A stretch of DNA of 64,000 nucleotides, taken from positions 35,865 to 99,864 of the forward strand of contig DLGE01000006.1 of NCBI GenBank assembly GCA_002482535.1. The letters are read 5' to 3'. The translations under genes and the position numbers were made by a program. Origin of the DNA: Peptococcaceae bacterium UBA7702. Its GTDB lineage: Bacteria > Bacillota > Dehalobacteriia > UBA7702. This document shows, one piece after another, positions 44,355-53,525 of the stretch (position 1 is its first letter; each line of letters starts with the position of its first letter). Under the pieces are notes generated by a model. The model was not told where the DNA came from, made no database searches, and saw nothing but the letters and a program-made list of their open reading frames with translations.

Positions 44355-44909
44355 ATGAAAATCATCCTTGGCATTACCGGCGCCAGCGGCGTCATTTACG
44401 GCATTCGCTTGCTGGAAACACTGAAAAAGACAGAACACGAAGTGGCCCTGATCATCAGTGCTTGGGGCAAGAAAACCATTGCCTTGGAAACAGACTATAA
44501 GCTCAGCACGGTCATCAACCTGGCGGACACAGTCTACGAAAATGACGACTTGGCAGCAGCGGTTTCCAGCGGCTCTTTTAAGGCAGACGCTATGGTGATC
44601 GCCCCCTGCTCCATGAAGACCTTATCCGCGGTGGCCCAGGGCTACAGTGAAAATCTCATCCCCCGCGTTGCCGACGTGGCGTTAAAAGAACGCCGTCCCC
44701 TGGTGATGATGGTCAGAGAAACACCATTAAGCACCATCCATTTGGAGAATATGCTAAAGGCAACCCAAGCCGGGGCCATCCTTGTGCCACCCCTCGTCGC
44801 TTTTTACCACCGGCCCCAAACAGTGGAGGAGATCATCAACCAAAGCGTGGGCAAAGTATTGGATTTACTCCACATTGAACACGATCTTTTCCCGCGTTGG
44901 GGAGCATAA
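44355..44909 (+). CDS. ubiX: Flavin prenyltransferase UbiX-type
   Basis: A 184-aa flavoprotein. It joins dimethylallyl phosphate to FMN to make prenyl-FMN, the cofactor of UbiD decarboxylases. It has GITGASGVIYGIRLLE at the N-terminus, the VIAPCSMKTLSAVAQGY motif and RRPLVMMVRETPLS, all family hallmarks. The start is the ATG after a CGAGG site; 15 upstream codons are not conserved. It faces the UbiD/UbiA/ABC operon from the opposite strand, and UbiD homologue supply is its obvious purpose. Confidence 0.94.
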   Translation: MKIILGITGASGVIYGIRLLETLKKTEHEVALIISAWGKKTIALETDYKLSTVINLADTVYENDDLAAAVSSGSFKADAMVIAPCSMKTLSAVAQGYSENLIPRVADVALKERRPLVMMVRETPLSTIHLENMLKATQAGAILVPPLVAFYHRPQTVEEIINQSVGKVLDLLHIEHDLFPRWGA

Positions 44910-44929
44910 CGAAAAGAATGAATAAGAAA

Positions 44930-45172
44930 AGCGCAATCCCGGGCATTCCAGGATTGCGCTCAGACTGCAGACAAAATACGCGCAAGCGGATTTTGTCTGC
45001 GGGATGACAGGCTGTCGAGAAAGGCTTAGACGCGGTGAGCACTTTGGCCCGCGGCCGCGCCGTGTACAAGGAAGTACTCAAGCGTCGCGGGTCAATGGGT
45101 GCGCCGCGTATCAGACTTTGTCGACGGCCTGAAGCGTAATCCCGGACGTTCCGGGACTACGCTTTTTATCTT
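44930..45172. repeat. Cluster of hairpin repeats, dispersed-repeat copy 2
   Basis: Four elements in a row: the hairpin GCGCAATCC/GGATTGCGC (44930-44958); hairpin repeat copy 2, GCAGACAAAAT/ATTTTGTCTGC (44967-45000); the ~125-bp structured repeat (45008-45133) matching 28548-28673, with ends CAGGCTGTCGAGAAAG and CTTTGTCGACGGCCTG inverted; and the hairpin GCGTAATCCCGGA/TCCGGGACTACGC with a T-run (about 45133-45168), which can end ubiX transcription. The first and last hairpins resemble each other. Confidence 0.7.
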
Positions 45173-45182
45173 TCTGCTTTCA

Positions 45183-45989
45183 TCATTTTGCCAATCGTCC
45201 AAGGGAAACCCCTTCCCCAACCTGCTTCTCCCCGAAAGGCTGCCAACGGCAGCAGCGGCGGTGCAGACCGTCGATGAAGGCAAATAAAGCATAGCCCAAA
45301 AGTCCCAGCAGAACAATGCCGGTAAACATATCAATATAATTCACCCGAGTCCAGGCATTCATAATATAATAACCCATACCGTAACGGGCGCCGAAGGTTT
45401 CCGTGAAAAACAGTACCGATAGGGCCGTTCCCATACTCACCCGCAAAGAAGAAAAGATCGCGGGCAAGGTTGCCGGGACGACGATACGGCGAAACATGGT
45501 GCGGTGGGATGCTCCCAACACGTTAAGGCAGGCGTAAGTTTCCCGGGGAATGGCTTTGGCGGCGTCCCGGGAAGAAACCGTCACCTGAAATACCACGATC
45601 AGCACAATCATCGTCACTTTGGCCCCTTCGCCCAAGCCGCAAATCAGCATCACCAACGGCAAAAGGGCAATTTTGGGAATGGGGTAAAGCAGATAGACCA
45701 ATGGTGAAAATATCCGGTCAAAACGGGGGAAATAGCCCATAGACAAACCAACGGCCAAACCGAGGAGCAAAGAAAAGGCAATGCCTACGGCAATCCGCCC
45801 CAAACTGGCCAGAAGATGCAGATACATGCCACCGGAAATAAAATGGAGACCAATGTTTTTCACGACAGCCACAGGAGACGGCAAAAAGGCCACCTTGAGG
45901 GTCAGCGAAAGGAGATACCAGCAGACCAGCACGGTGATGAGGGCCCATAATGTGGTTTCCCCGGAAAAGCGGGATTTTTTCATTGCCAT
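45183..45989 (-). CDS. ABC transporter permease (SsuC/TauC/NitT type)
   Basis: A 268-aa membrane protein of six predicted helices, with the EAA-type loop that contacts the ATPase (RETYACLNVLGASHRTMFRRIVVPATLPAIF). It belongs to the permease family serving taurine, nitrate, sulfonate and thiamine-precursor importers. It overlaps the ATPase gene by 10 bp and is the last gene of the UbiD-UbiA-binding-protein-ATPase-permease run. The transported molecule is unknown; the operon setting hints at an aromatic or nucleoside intermediate of quinone synthesis. Confidence 0.9.
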   Translation of the reverse strand: MAMKKSRFSGETTLWALITVLVCWYLLSLTLKVAFLPSPVAVVKNIGLHFISGGMYLHLLASLGRIAVGIAFSLLLGLAVGLSMGYFPRFDRIFSPLVYLLYPIPKIALLPLVMLICGLGEGAKVTMIVLIVVFQVTVSSRDAAKAIPRETYACLNVLGASHRTMFRRIVVPATLPAIFSSLRVSMGTALSVLFFTETFGARYGMGYYIMNAWTRVNYIDMFTGIVLLGLLGYALFAFIDGLHRRCCRWQPFGEKQVGEGVSLGRLAK

Positions 45990-46729
45990 ATTTCACCTGC
46001 CATTCTCCTAAGCTCCAAGGCAAGGTCGTAATATTCTTTGCGCAACCGCAGTTCCTCCCTGCCAAAAAGAGGGTTATCGATCACTCGGGCAATACGCCCC
46101 GGAGATGGCGTCAGCAAAGCGATCCGCTGTCCCACGCAGAGGGCCTCTTCCACACTGTGGGTGACAAAAACCGTTGTCACCGCGTATTTCTCCCAGAGGG
46201 AAAGGAAAATACCCTGCATCTTTTCACGGTTGATGGCATCCAACGCGGAAAAAGGTTCGTCCATCAATAAAACCTGGGGCTTGAGCAAAAAGGCCCTGGC
46301 AATGGCCACCCGCTGCTGTTCCCCACCGGATAATTGCAGCGGATATTTCTTTTGGAGGTTCAAAAGACCCAAATCTGTTAACAGGGAGGAAATATGTTCT
46401 TTTTCCCCTTTGAGATCGTCGCCTTTGATCTTTAGGCCCAACACAGCGTTTTCATAAACAGTGGCCCAATTCAACAGTCCGTATTGCTGGGGCACAAAAC
46501 CGATCCGGTCCTTTTTCGGTTCGGGAACGGAACCGTTCAGCAGAACTTTGCCGCTATAGTCGGTATGAAGTCCCGCAATCACCTTTAAAAGCGTTGATTT
46601 TCCGCATCCCGAAGGGCCGATCATGGCGCAGATGGCCCCCTTCTCGACCTCCAAATGCAAATGCTCCAGAGCCTTGACGCGTTTTCCCGCCGCTTCATAG
46701 GAAACGGAAACATCCTCTACTGCAATCAA
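45980..46729 (-). CDS. ABC transporter ATPase (SsuB/TauB type)
   Basis: A 249-aa nucleotide-binding subunit: Walker A GPSGCGKST, Q-loop FVPQQYG, signature LSGGEQQRVAIARA, Walker B VLLMDEPFSALD and switch VTHSVEEAL. It drives the adjacent permease. Start codon follows the binding-protein stop by 6 bp. This NitT/TauT-type ATPase class is known for small anions and heteroaromatic compounds. Confidence 0.93.
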   Translation of the reverse strand: MIAVEDVSVSYEAAGKRVKALEHLHLEVEKGAICAMIGPSGCGKSTLLKVIAGLHTDYSGKVLLNGSVPEPKKDRIGFVPQQYGLLNWATVYENAVLGLKIKGDDLKGEKEHISSLLTDLGLLNLQKKYPLQLSGGEQQRVAIARAFLLKPQVLLMDEPFSALDAINREKMQGIFLSLWEKYAVTTVFVTHSVEEALCVGQRIALLTPSPGRIARVIDNPLFGREELRLRKEYYDLALELRRMAGEIWQ

Positions 46730-46735
46730 CTGTCT

Positions 46736-47692
46736 TTACCTCGCAAATTCAATGTTCACCAGATCGGCATAAGTTAGGTCTGACGTTAAAAGTTCCCGTT
46801 GGGTCATCCAGTCCAGCACGTCGGTAACATCCCCCTCGGTGGGAGCCGTCGCTTCCCGATAAACCGGCAAAATTAGGGTATCGTTTACGGATTCAGGGAA
46901 GCCCGCTTCGGAAATCAGCCAATCCAGATATTCTTCCCGCGGCGTCTCGTTTAAATAGGCCACGGCTTTGTTATAGGCCCTCACAAAGGCTACCACCGCA
47001 TCGGGATGATCCGCGGTCAGCGTAGAGAGCATGGCGAAACAGGTGGCGTTTAGGCCCAAATCCGCGGAAGAAGCAAGGACCGTGGCGCCGCTGTCTTTGG
47101 CGACACTGACTTGGGGTTCGGGCATCGTCGCCGCATCCACACTACCATTGATCAGCATTTCCATGCGCACTGTGATTTGGGGGGCATAAGAATAGATCAC
47201 GTGATCCTTGGCCACACCGTAGTGGGCCAAGATCCGGTCGCTGGCATAATCCATGATGGTATTTTCCGACAGGGTCAATATTTTGCCGTCAAGCTCTTCC
47301 ACCGAGCTGATATTGCTCTGAGCCGAGGCCAAAATCTGCTGGCTGCCGTCGGTGGAAAGGATGGCTTCTAAATCAAGGTCACTTTGGCGAAACAGCGCCA
47401 CGGCAATGAGATCCGTGGTCACCGCGTTCACCGCCTTGCTTTGCAGGGCGCTATCCCGGTCAGGGGCAGAGGTAAAGGCCTCGATTTCCACGGCTACCTG
47501 CTCCGCTTCAAAATAGCCCAGATGCTCGGCGACGATAAAGGGAAGGGCTTGGGTATCCGGGAGAACGCCGATGACGATGGGCTCCCCTTCGTTTAAGGTT
47601 TCCGCGGCTTCCTGGGGATCCTCCCCGCCGCAAGCGCTGAAGCCCAATAATAAAAAGATACATAAAAATTCTGTGAGCATTTTTTTCAGCAT
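46736..47692 (-). CDS. ABC substrate-binding lipoprotein (NMT1/SsuA-like)
   Basis: A 318-aa lipoprotein with lipobox Cys21 (GFSAC). The mature part has the type-II periplasmic binding fold: VIGVLPDTQALPFIVAEHLGYF and ITVRMEMLINGSVDAATMPEP match the NMT1/THI5-SsuA family. It delivers a ligand to the following ATPase-permease pair. It follows the UbiA-like gene by 89 bp on the same strand. Substrate not identifiable from sequence. Confidence 0.88.
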   Translation of the reverse strand: MLKKMLTEFLCIFLLLGFSACGGEDPQEAAETLNEGEPIVIGVLPDTQALPFIVAEHLGYFEAEQVAVEIEAFTSAPDRDSALQSKAVNAVTTDLIAVALFRQSDLDLEAILSTDGSQQILASAQSNISSVEELDGKILTLSENTIMDYASDRILAHYGVAKDHVIYSYAPQITVRMEMLINGSVDAATMPEPQVSVAKDSGATVLASSADLGLNATCFAMLSTLTADHPDAVVAFVRAYNKAVAYLNETPREEYLDWLISEAGFPESVNDTLILPVYREATAPTEGDVTDVLDWMTQRELLTSDLTYADLVNIEFAR

Positions 47693-47781
47693 GTTGATTC
47701 CTCTTCCTTTTTGTTGTTTCTTTTAAATATTCTTCTCTATCATGATGGCTGCTCTGATGACCTTGATGGCTCTGATGATTT

Positions 47782-48648
47782 CTACAGAAACAAATCGGCG
47801 GTGACGAAAATCAATAAAACGACGCTGATGATCTGATTCACCTGATACGAAGCAAAAATCACCTTTCCGTAATGATGCGGGGAAACCAAACGGTGTTCAT
47901 AGAGGAGAAAACCGCCGATGAGCAAAACACCGATCCCGTAAACCCAGGTAAGCTCCGTAAGAAAAATCAGGGAGCACAGCAATGAAAACGTAGCGATATG
48001 AAAAGCTGCGGCAATCAACAGTGCCGTTTTCTCCCCAAAACGTACGGGAATGGAATAAAGCCCCTCTTTGGCATCAAAATCCCGGTCCTGGATGGCATAA
48101 ATGATATCGAAACCCGCCACCCACAGCACGTCGGCAAGACATAAGACACAGGCGACAAAGTTCAGTCCCCCGGTCACGGCGATCCAAGCCCCTGCCGGCG
48201 CCACAGCACAGGAAAGGCCTAAAATCAGATGGCAAAGCCAGGTAAACCGCTTCGAATAAGAATAGACCACAAATAGAACAGCGGCAACGGGCAGCAAATA
48301 AACACAGATCCGGCCCAAAAAGGCCGCGGCGATGAAAAGCAGTACGGCGCAAACAAGGATCAAATAACAGACTTCCCGGGTGCGCAGTTTTCCGGCGGGA
48401 ATGTGCCGACCCGCGGTGCGGGGGTCTTTGGCGTCGATATCCCGGTCCGCCACCCGGTTTAAGGCGTTGGCGCCGGTACGCCCCGCCAGCAGCGCTACGA
48501 AGATCCAAAACACGGTACCGTAAGCAGGAAGGCCGTGGGCAGCAAGGAGCATCCCCACAATGCCGAAGGATAAAGAAAACAGAGAATTAGAGAACATGAC
48601 GAGTTCGCCATACATCCGTATTTTCGTTCCGATTTCAGTCCAAGCCAT
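47782..48648 (-). CDS. mqnP: UbiA-family prenyltransferase, MqnP-like
   Basis: A 288-aa integral membrane prenyltransferase with about eight helices. The two Asp-rich motifs are NRVADRDIDAKDPRT (NDxxDxxxD) and DIIYAIQDRDFDAKEG (YxxKDxxxDxxxG). It attaches a polyprenyl chain to an aromatic acid. In bacteria that make menaquinone via futalosine, the UbiA-like MqnP works with UbiD-like MqnL and UbiX-like MqnM, the same trio found here. It overlaps the UbiD-like gene by 14 bp. The choice of menaquinone over ubiquinone follows from the anaerobic Gram-positive context. Confidence 0.85.
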   Translation of the reverse strand: MAWTEIGTKIRMYGELVMFSNSLFSLSFGIVGMLLAAHGLPAYGTVFWIFVALLAGRTGANALNRVADRDIDAKDPRTAGRHIPAGKLRTREVCYLILVCAVLLFIAAAFLGRICVYLLPVAAVLFVVYSYSKRFTWLCHLILGLSCAVAPAGAWIAVTGGLNFVACVLCLADVLWVAGFDIIYAIQDRDFDAKEGLYSIPVRFGEKTALLIAAAFHIATFSLLCSLIFLTELTWVYGIGVLLIGGFLLYEHRLVSPHHYGKVIFASYQVNQIISVVLLIFVTADLFL

Positions 48649-50428
48649 AGGTCTGCCACCTTTCCGATACTTTGGTTTTGACCGCGTCAGTCATGACGAT
48701 ATCATTGGGCCAGGGGCGGGTATGGCCGTCCAGGGGAAGCTTTTTGGTAGCGTCAACACCGATGCGGCCGCCATTTTCAGCGTCACCGAAAAAGAGATCG
48801 CGCCGGGCGTCGATATTATTGAAAATCTTCCAGGCCACGAGAGAAAGATCGTGGGGATTCCGCTCCCCGTCAATGACCACAATCACCCGAGCAAAAGCGC
48901 AGGAGGGCGACGAGAACAAAGAATCGACCAGGGTTTTTGCGGCTTTCGGCCGGTCCTTTGTCAAAGCCACCACCAAAGCGCTATCATAACAGGCCGCCCC
49001 CTTGATATTCGGGTCCTTTGCCATCAGCTGTTCCGCCAAAGCCTCTGCCTCAGCTTTGTCCAAAGATGTAAGGGGTAACACCTTTGCTTTTGTGGTGGCG
49101 TCCACACCAAGTTTTGTACCGTAGCAAGGGTGAGCCGAAGAATGATCCAGGACGTCGAGAGGCCCCTCGGCCAACACGAGATCGTGGCTAAAATCGCAAT
49201 GTTCCATCATATCCCGAAAGACGGCAGCATAATCATGGGGGTTCCTCGTTTCGTCCACCAGAACGATCATCTTGGTATACATCATTTGCGCCATGCCCCA
49301 AAAGCCATGGAATATTTTGCGGCTATGCCCGGGATATTCTTTTTTTGCCGAAACGATGACGCAGTTGTGAAAAACGCCTTCCATGGGGAAGCTGATATCC
49401 ACAACCTCGGGATAAATCATACGCAGCAATGGCAGAAAGAAGCGTTCCGTGGCCTTCGCCAGATAGCAGTCTTCCATGGGAGGACGTCCCACAATGGTGC
49501 AGGGATACACGGGATACTTTTTATGGGTAACGCAAGTCACGTGAAACACCGGATAATCGTCAGCCAAAGAGTAGTATCCCGTATGGTCGCCAAAGGGACC
49601 CTCCCTGCGGGTTTCGTCCATCTCCACATAACCTTCCAGCACAAACTCGGCGTGGGCGGGAACGCGGATATCATTGGTCACACACCGCACCGTTTCCACC
49701 GGCGCATTGCGGAGGAATCCCGCAAAGAGCAGTTCATCGACGAACTTCGGCAGCGGCGCGGTGGCCGCGTAGATGGTGGTGGGATCGGCGCCGAGGACGA
49801 CGGACACGGGCATCCGGTTGCCCCGGGCCTTGTATTTTTCATAGATGCGCCGTCCGTCTTTATGGATATGCCAGTGCATACCCGTGGTATTGCGGTCAAA
49901 AACCTGCAAACGGTACATGCCGACGTTTTGCGTGCCGTCTTCGGGATCTTTCGTAAAAACCAAAGGCAAGGTCACAAAAGGACCTCCGTCTTCGGGCCAG
50001 CATTGTAAAACCGGCAAGGCAGTCAAGTCCGGCTCCTTTTCAATGACCTCCTGGCAGGGGCCGTGTTTGACCTTTTTGGGGAAAATACGCAGCAGAGGGG
50101 TGAGCTCCGGCAAAGCGGCAAACCGTGCCGGCCAGGAAGTATAGTGAGACATGTCGAGGAGATCCTCCATTCGCTTGCCCACATCGTCCAAAGACGTCAG
50201 TTCAAAAGCCAGCTTTATCCGCTCCCAGGAGCCAAAGGCATTGATCAGCAGCGGATAGGGGGAGTCCTTCACCTTTTCAAAGAGAATGGCCGGCCCCTCC
50301 TGTTTCATCACGCGATCCGCGATTTCCGTGATTTCCAGGGTTCGGTTCACCTCCACGCCGACCCGGCGCAGTAAATGCCGATCTTCTAATTTTTTGATAA
50401 AGGCCTGCAAGTCTTTGTACGCCATCAT
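48635..50428 (-). CDS. mqnL: UbiD-family decarboxylase, MqnL-like
   Basis: A 597-aa prenyl-FMN-dependent decarboxylase. It has the VGMYRLQVFDRNTTGMHWH metal/prFMN region, REGPFGDHTGYYSLADDYPVF with the catalytic Glu-Asp set, and the C-terminal GVDATTKLPLDG-like end. It would remove the carboxylate from the prenylated naphthoate. Longer than E. coli UbiD (about 490 aa) by a C-terminal extension usual in Firmicutes. First gene of the operon with UbiA-like and ABC genes; ubiX on the other strand supplies its cofactor. Confidence 0.9.
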   Translation of the reverse strand: MMAYKDLQAFIKKLEDRHLLRRVGVEVNRTLEITEIADRVMKQEGPAILFEKVKDSPYPLLINAFGSWERIKLAFELTSLDDVGKRMEDLLDMSHYTSWPARFAALPELTPLLRIFPKKVKHGPCQEVIEKEPDLTALPVLQCWPEDGGPFVTLPLVFTKDPEDGTQNVGMYRLQVFDRNTTGMHWHIHKDGRRIYEKYKARGNRMPVSVVLGADPTTIYAATAPLPKFVDELLFAGFLRNAPVETVRCVTNDIRVPAHAEFVLEGYVEMDETRREGPFGDHTGYYSLADDYPVFHVTCVTHKKYPVYPCTIVGRPPMEDCYLAKATERFFLPLLRMIYPEVVDISFPMEGVFHNCVIVSAKKEYPGHSRKIFHGFWGMAQMMYTKMIVLVDETRNPHDYAAVFRDMMEHCDFSHDLVLAEGPLDVLDHSSAHPCYGTKLGVDATTKAKVLPLTSLDKAEAEALAEQLMAKDPNIKGAACYDSALVVALTKDRPKAAKTLVDSLFSSPSCAFARVIVVIDGERNPHDLSLVAWKIFNNIDARRDLFFGDAENGGRIGVDATKKLPLDGHTRPWPNDIVMTDAVKTKVSERWQTYGLD

Positions 50429-50495
50429 CAGTCCTCTTTTCTTTTCTATTCCGTTGCTTTATATCTTTATATTAGGAAGCAATGAGAATAAAGAA

Positions 50496-50525
50496 AGTTT
50501 ATCATAGTTACTTTGCTGTTGTCAA
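50496..50525 (-). promoter_or_regulatory. Sigma-A promoter of the UbiD/UbiA/ABC operon
   Basis: On the minus strand TTGACA, 18 bp and TAAACT, about 70 bp before the UbiD-like gene. Confidence 0.65.
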
Positions 50526-50585
50526 ACAGCCGGTATCCGCCAAAAGGGCTTTTATAACCCGTATCAACCGCCGGGGTGAGGTTAA

Positions 50586-50632
50586 GAAAAGCCGTTCCTT
50601 TGTCCCGGCAAAGAAACGGCTCCTTTTTTCGT
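50586..50632 (-). terminator. Terminator of the SLH carboxypeptidase gene
   Basis: An imperfect stem (GCCGTT-CTTTG pairing with CAAAG-AACGGC) with T-runs on both sides. Confidence 0.7.
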
Positions 50633-50669
50633 ATCAGAAACGCCTATTTTAGGGGCCTGGGCAAAGCCG

Positions 50670-52370
50670 TCAAAGCTCTTCGTCGGCGGTGAAAAGTGCC
50701 GCGGAGCGCATGAGCAGAGCGGCGCTTTCCGCCCTCGTGGCGTTGTTTGCCGGACGGAAGCTATGATCGTTATAACCGGAGATCACACCGTTGGCCGCCG
50801 CCGCGGCAACCCAAGCTTTGGCCCAAGAGGCAATGGTATCGTTGTCGCTGAAAGACGTTTCTGTCTCGCCGGTTGCCTTCATTTGGAAGGCGCGGCCGAT
50901 GATCACGGCAATTTCCTGACGGGTGATATTCTGATCGGGACGGAAGCTGCCGTCGGGATAGCCGTCGATGATGTTATTCTCCGCGGCAATGGCAACGTAT
51001 TTTTCCGACCAGGTACCCTGAACATCACCGAAGGCCGTGGTCTTATCGGTAATCTCCAGCATTTCCTTGGCTGCCATGGTACGGACCAGCGCCGTTACAA
51101 ATTCCGCTCTCGTAATGGCATTGCCGGGACGGAAGCTGCCGTCGGCGTAACCATTGACAGCGTTATCGTTTTTCAGTTGGGTAATGGCGTCTTCGGCCCA
51201 GTGCTGATCAATATCACGAAAAGCGCAGGGTGCATCGGCACTGAAAGAATACACCGCGGAAACCGTTTTTGTGGCGCCGTTGGACAGGTTGAGATAAAGC
51301 GCCACGGTGACGTCGCCGCCGGCATAAGCGTCAAGGTTGAACTTCTGTGCTAAAATTGTGCCCTGTTGCATAGGACGGTTTTCAAAGGTCGCCACCGTGG
51401 TACCGTTCACCTGCCAACCGCCGGAGGCCACGAAGGGAACGGAGGTTTGGCTTACCGTAGCCTTGACGCTAAAATCAGCGCCCAGGCGAATGGCGGGGGT
51501 CACGGAAGACAGAACCAGCGACGCGGAAGCCGCCGCGGCGTCACTGGTCTTCACCGAGGAAAACCCGTAATCCAACAATGCTCTTGTATCGCCATAGCGG
51601 TTGCTGGAATGCATCACAACGGTGATGATGCGGCGGTTGTTCTGTTTTGCCGTCACCGTCATACAGCTCCCCGCCGCGGAACTGGTGCCTGTTTTCAGGC
51701 CGTCGACACCGGCATAGTAGTCGCTGCTTAAAAACTTATTCGTATTTCGGTACGTCGTTCCCTTAAAGGAAATGGCTTGCAAGGACGTGTAATTTAGAAT
51801 ATCCGGGTAGTTATTGAGAAAATGATAGGCCAAAAGCGCCATGGAGCGGGCCGTGACATAATGATTGATGGCGCCGTGACAATTGGTAAAAGCAGTTTTC
51901 ATACCCAAAGAGGCGGCGGTGGAATTCATCCGCGCCACAAAGGCCGCTTCCGAGCCGCTGATGTATTCCGCCATGGCGTGGCAGGCGCCGCAGGCCGAGG
52001 GGATTAGCATCAGTTTCAGCATGGTATCAACGGTATATTTCTCCCCTTGAGAAAGCGGCACGTTGGAGTAACCGCTGGTGGAAGCGACTCTCGCCGCGGC
52101 GGCACTGACCGTCACCACAGAGTTTTTACTAATGGTGCCTTTATCCAGCTCCTCAAAGATGATATAGGCGGTCATCAGCTTCGTCATACTGGCGGGAACC
52201 CGCATGGTATCAGCATCTTTGGTGTAGTAAAAAGCGCCGGTATCGCAATCCATCACCACGGCGGAATAGGCGTTCACCGAAGGCGCGGCGGCCATGGTAG
52301 GGGCGGAAGAAATCACGATCAAAAAAGAGATCAGCAATAAGATAAAAAAATTCCTGCGTATGGATTTCAT
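50670..52370 (-). CDS. D-Ala-D-Ala carboxypeptidase with SLH repeats
   Basis: A 566-aa exported S11-family penicillin-binding protein. After a signal peptide (about 1-28) come the active-site SMTK (61-64), an SAC triad (125-127) where most relatives have SxN, and KTG (near 223). A beta domain and three C-terminal SLH repeats (e.g. GYADGSFRPGNAITRAEF) fix it to the wall. It trims the terminal D-Ala of peptidoglycan. The Cys in SxC is known from the Streptomyces K15 enzyme. The ATG after GAGGAG is the start; a TTG 18 bp upstream is less likely. Confidence 0.92.
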   Translation of the reverse strand: MKSIRRNFFILLLISFLIVISSAPTMAAAPSVNAYSAVVMDCDTGAFYYTKDADTMRVPASMTKLMTAYIIFEELDKGTISKNSVVTVSAAAARVASTSGYSNVPLSQGEKYTVDTMLKLMLIPSACGACHAMAEYISGSEAAFVARMNSTAASLGMKTAFTNCHGAINHYVTARSMALLAYHFLNNYPDILNYTSLQAISFKGTTYRNTNKFLSSDYYAGVDGLKTGTSSAAGSCMTVTAKQNNRRIITVVMHSSNRYGDTRALLDYGFSSVKTSDAAAASASLVLSSVTPAIRLGADFSVKATVSQTSVPFVASGGWQVNGTTVATFENRPMQQGTILAQKFNLDAYAGGDVTVALYLNLSNGATKTVSAVYSFSADAPCAFRDIDQHWAEDAITQLKNDNAVNGYADGSFRPGNAITRAEFVTALVRTMAAKEMLEITDKTTAFGDVQGTWSEKYVAIAAENNIIDGYPDGSFRPDQNITRQEIAVIIGRAFQMKATGETETSFSDNDTIASWAKAWVAAAAANGVISGYNDHSFRPANNATRAESAALLMRSAALFTADEEL

Positions 52371-52433
52371 AAAAGGCACACTCCTCAAAAAAATACAAAT
52401 TTATTATATCATAGGCAAAGACCAAAGAAAACA

Positions 52434-52465
52434 GGACTTTCCGAAAAAAATCGAAAAGTCCCGAA
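52434..52465 (-). terminator. Terminator of the arcAB operon
   Basis: An 11-bp stem (GGACTTTCCGA/TCGAAAAGTCC, one mismatch) 40 bp past the arcB stop. Confidence 0.6.
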
Positions 52466-52505
52466 GGGATCATTCTTTTGTCTGTCCAGCTCTTAAAGTG
52501 CCTTC

Positions 52506-53495
52506 TCAGATCATGGCGCAAAGCACCGCCTTGATCGTATGCATCCTGTTTTCCGCCTCGTCGAAAATCACCGAATGTTTGCTGCGGAAAACCTCGTCGG
52601 TGACTTCCCGAATGTCATACCCCTTATCCTGCCATTCCTTGGCCATTTTCGTTTCAAAGTCGTGAAACGACGGCAGGCAATGGAGAAAGAGCACGTCGGG
52701 ATTGCCTGTGGCGGAAAGCATCTCCATGGTAACGCGGAAAGGCGTCAGCAATTCCACGCGTTGAGGAATCTGCGCTTCTTCGCCCATGGAAGCCCAAATA
52801 TCGCTGTAGATCACATCGGCGCCTTTGAGAGCGGCGGGATCGTCGGTGATTTCAATGGTGGCGCCGGTGGCAGCGGCCACCTCGTTGGCGGCGGATAGAA
52901 CCGTTTCGTCAACTTTGAGGGCGCTGGGGCCGTAGGCCACAAAGCGCATCCCCATTTTGGCGCACCCGTACATCCAGGCATAACACATATTATTGTGGAT
53001 ATCGCCGCAAAAAACGACCTTGACCTCTTTTAACGGTTTGGCGGTATGTTCTTCGATGGTCAGCAGGTCCGCTAAAATCTGCGTGGGATGATCCACGTCG
53101 GTGAGACCGTTGAACACCGGCACGCCGGAAAACTTCGCCAGGTCTTCCACAACTTTTTGATCAAAACCCCGGTATTCAATGGCATCGAACATACGGCCCA
53201 AGACCTTCGCCGTATCTTCCAGGGATTCTTTTTTCCCCATTTGGGAGCTGTTGGCATCGAGGAACGTCACGTGACCACCTTCATCGAGGCAGGCCACTTC
53301 AAAGGCACAGCGCGTTCTGGTGGAGGTCTTTTCAAAGAGCAGCACCAGGTTTTTTCCCTTGAGCAACGGATCGTCACAGATCCCCGCTTTCTTTTTGGCT
53401 TTGAGATTGGCGGAAAGATCCAGCAAATAGCGGATCTCTTTGGGGCTGAAATCCATCAGCGTCAGAAAACTTCTCCCCTTCAAATTGACAGGCAT
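52506..53495 (-). CDS. arcB: Ornithine carbamoyltransferase, catabolic
   Basis: A 329-aa transferase with the carbamoyl-phosphate motif STRTR (58-62), HPTQILAD, and the ornithine-binding FLHCLPSFHD. In the arginine deiminase pathway it splits citrulline with phosphate into ornithine and carbamoyl phosphate. It follows arcA by 30 bp on the same strand, which supports the catabolic assignment over biosynthetic ArgF. The carbamate kinase gene arcC that usually completes the pathway is not in this window. Confidence 0.93.
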   Translation of the reverse strand: MPVNLKGRSFLTLMDFSPKEIRYLLDLSANLKAKKKAGICDDPLLKGKNLVLLFEKTSTRTRCAFEVACLDEGGHVTFLDANSSQMGKKESLEDTAKVLGRMFDAIEYRGFDQKVVEDLAKFSGVPVFNGLTDVDHPTQILADLLTIEEHTAKPLKEVKVVFCGDIHNNMCYAWMYGCAKMGMRFVAYGPSALKVDETVLSAANEVAAATGATIEITDDPAALKGADVIYSDIWASMGEEAQIPQRVELLTPFRVTMEMLSATGNPDVLFLHCLPSFHDFETKMAKEWQDKGYDIREVTDEVFRSKHSVIFDEAENRMHTIKAVLCAMI

Positions 53496-53525
53496 CGTAT
53501 ATTTCCTCCTTCATACCGAAAAGCT

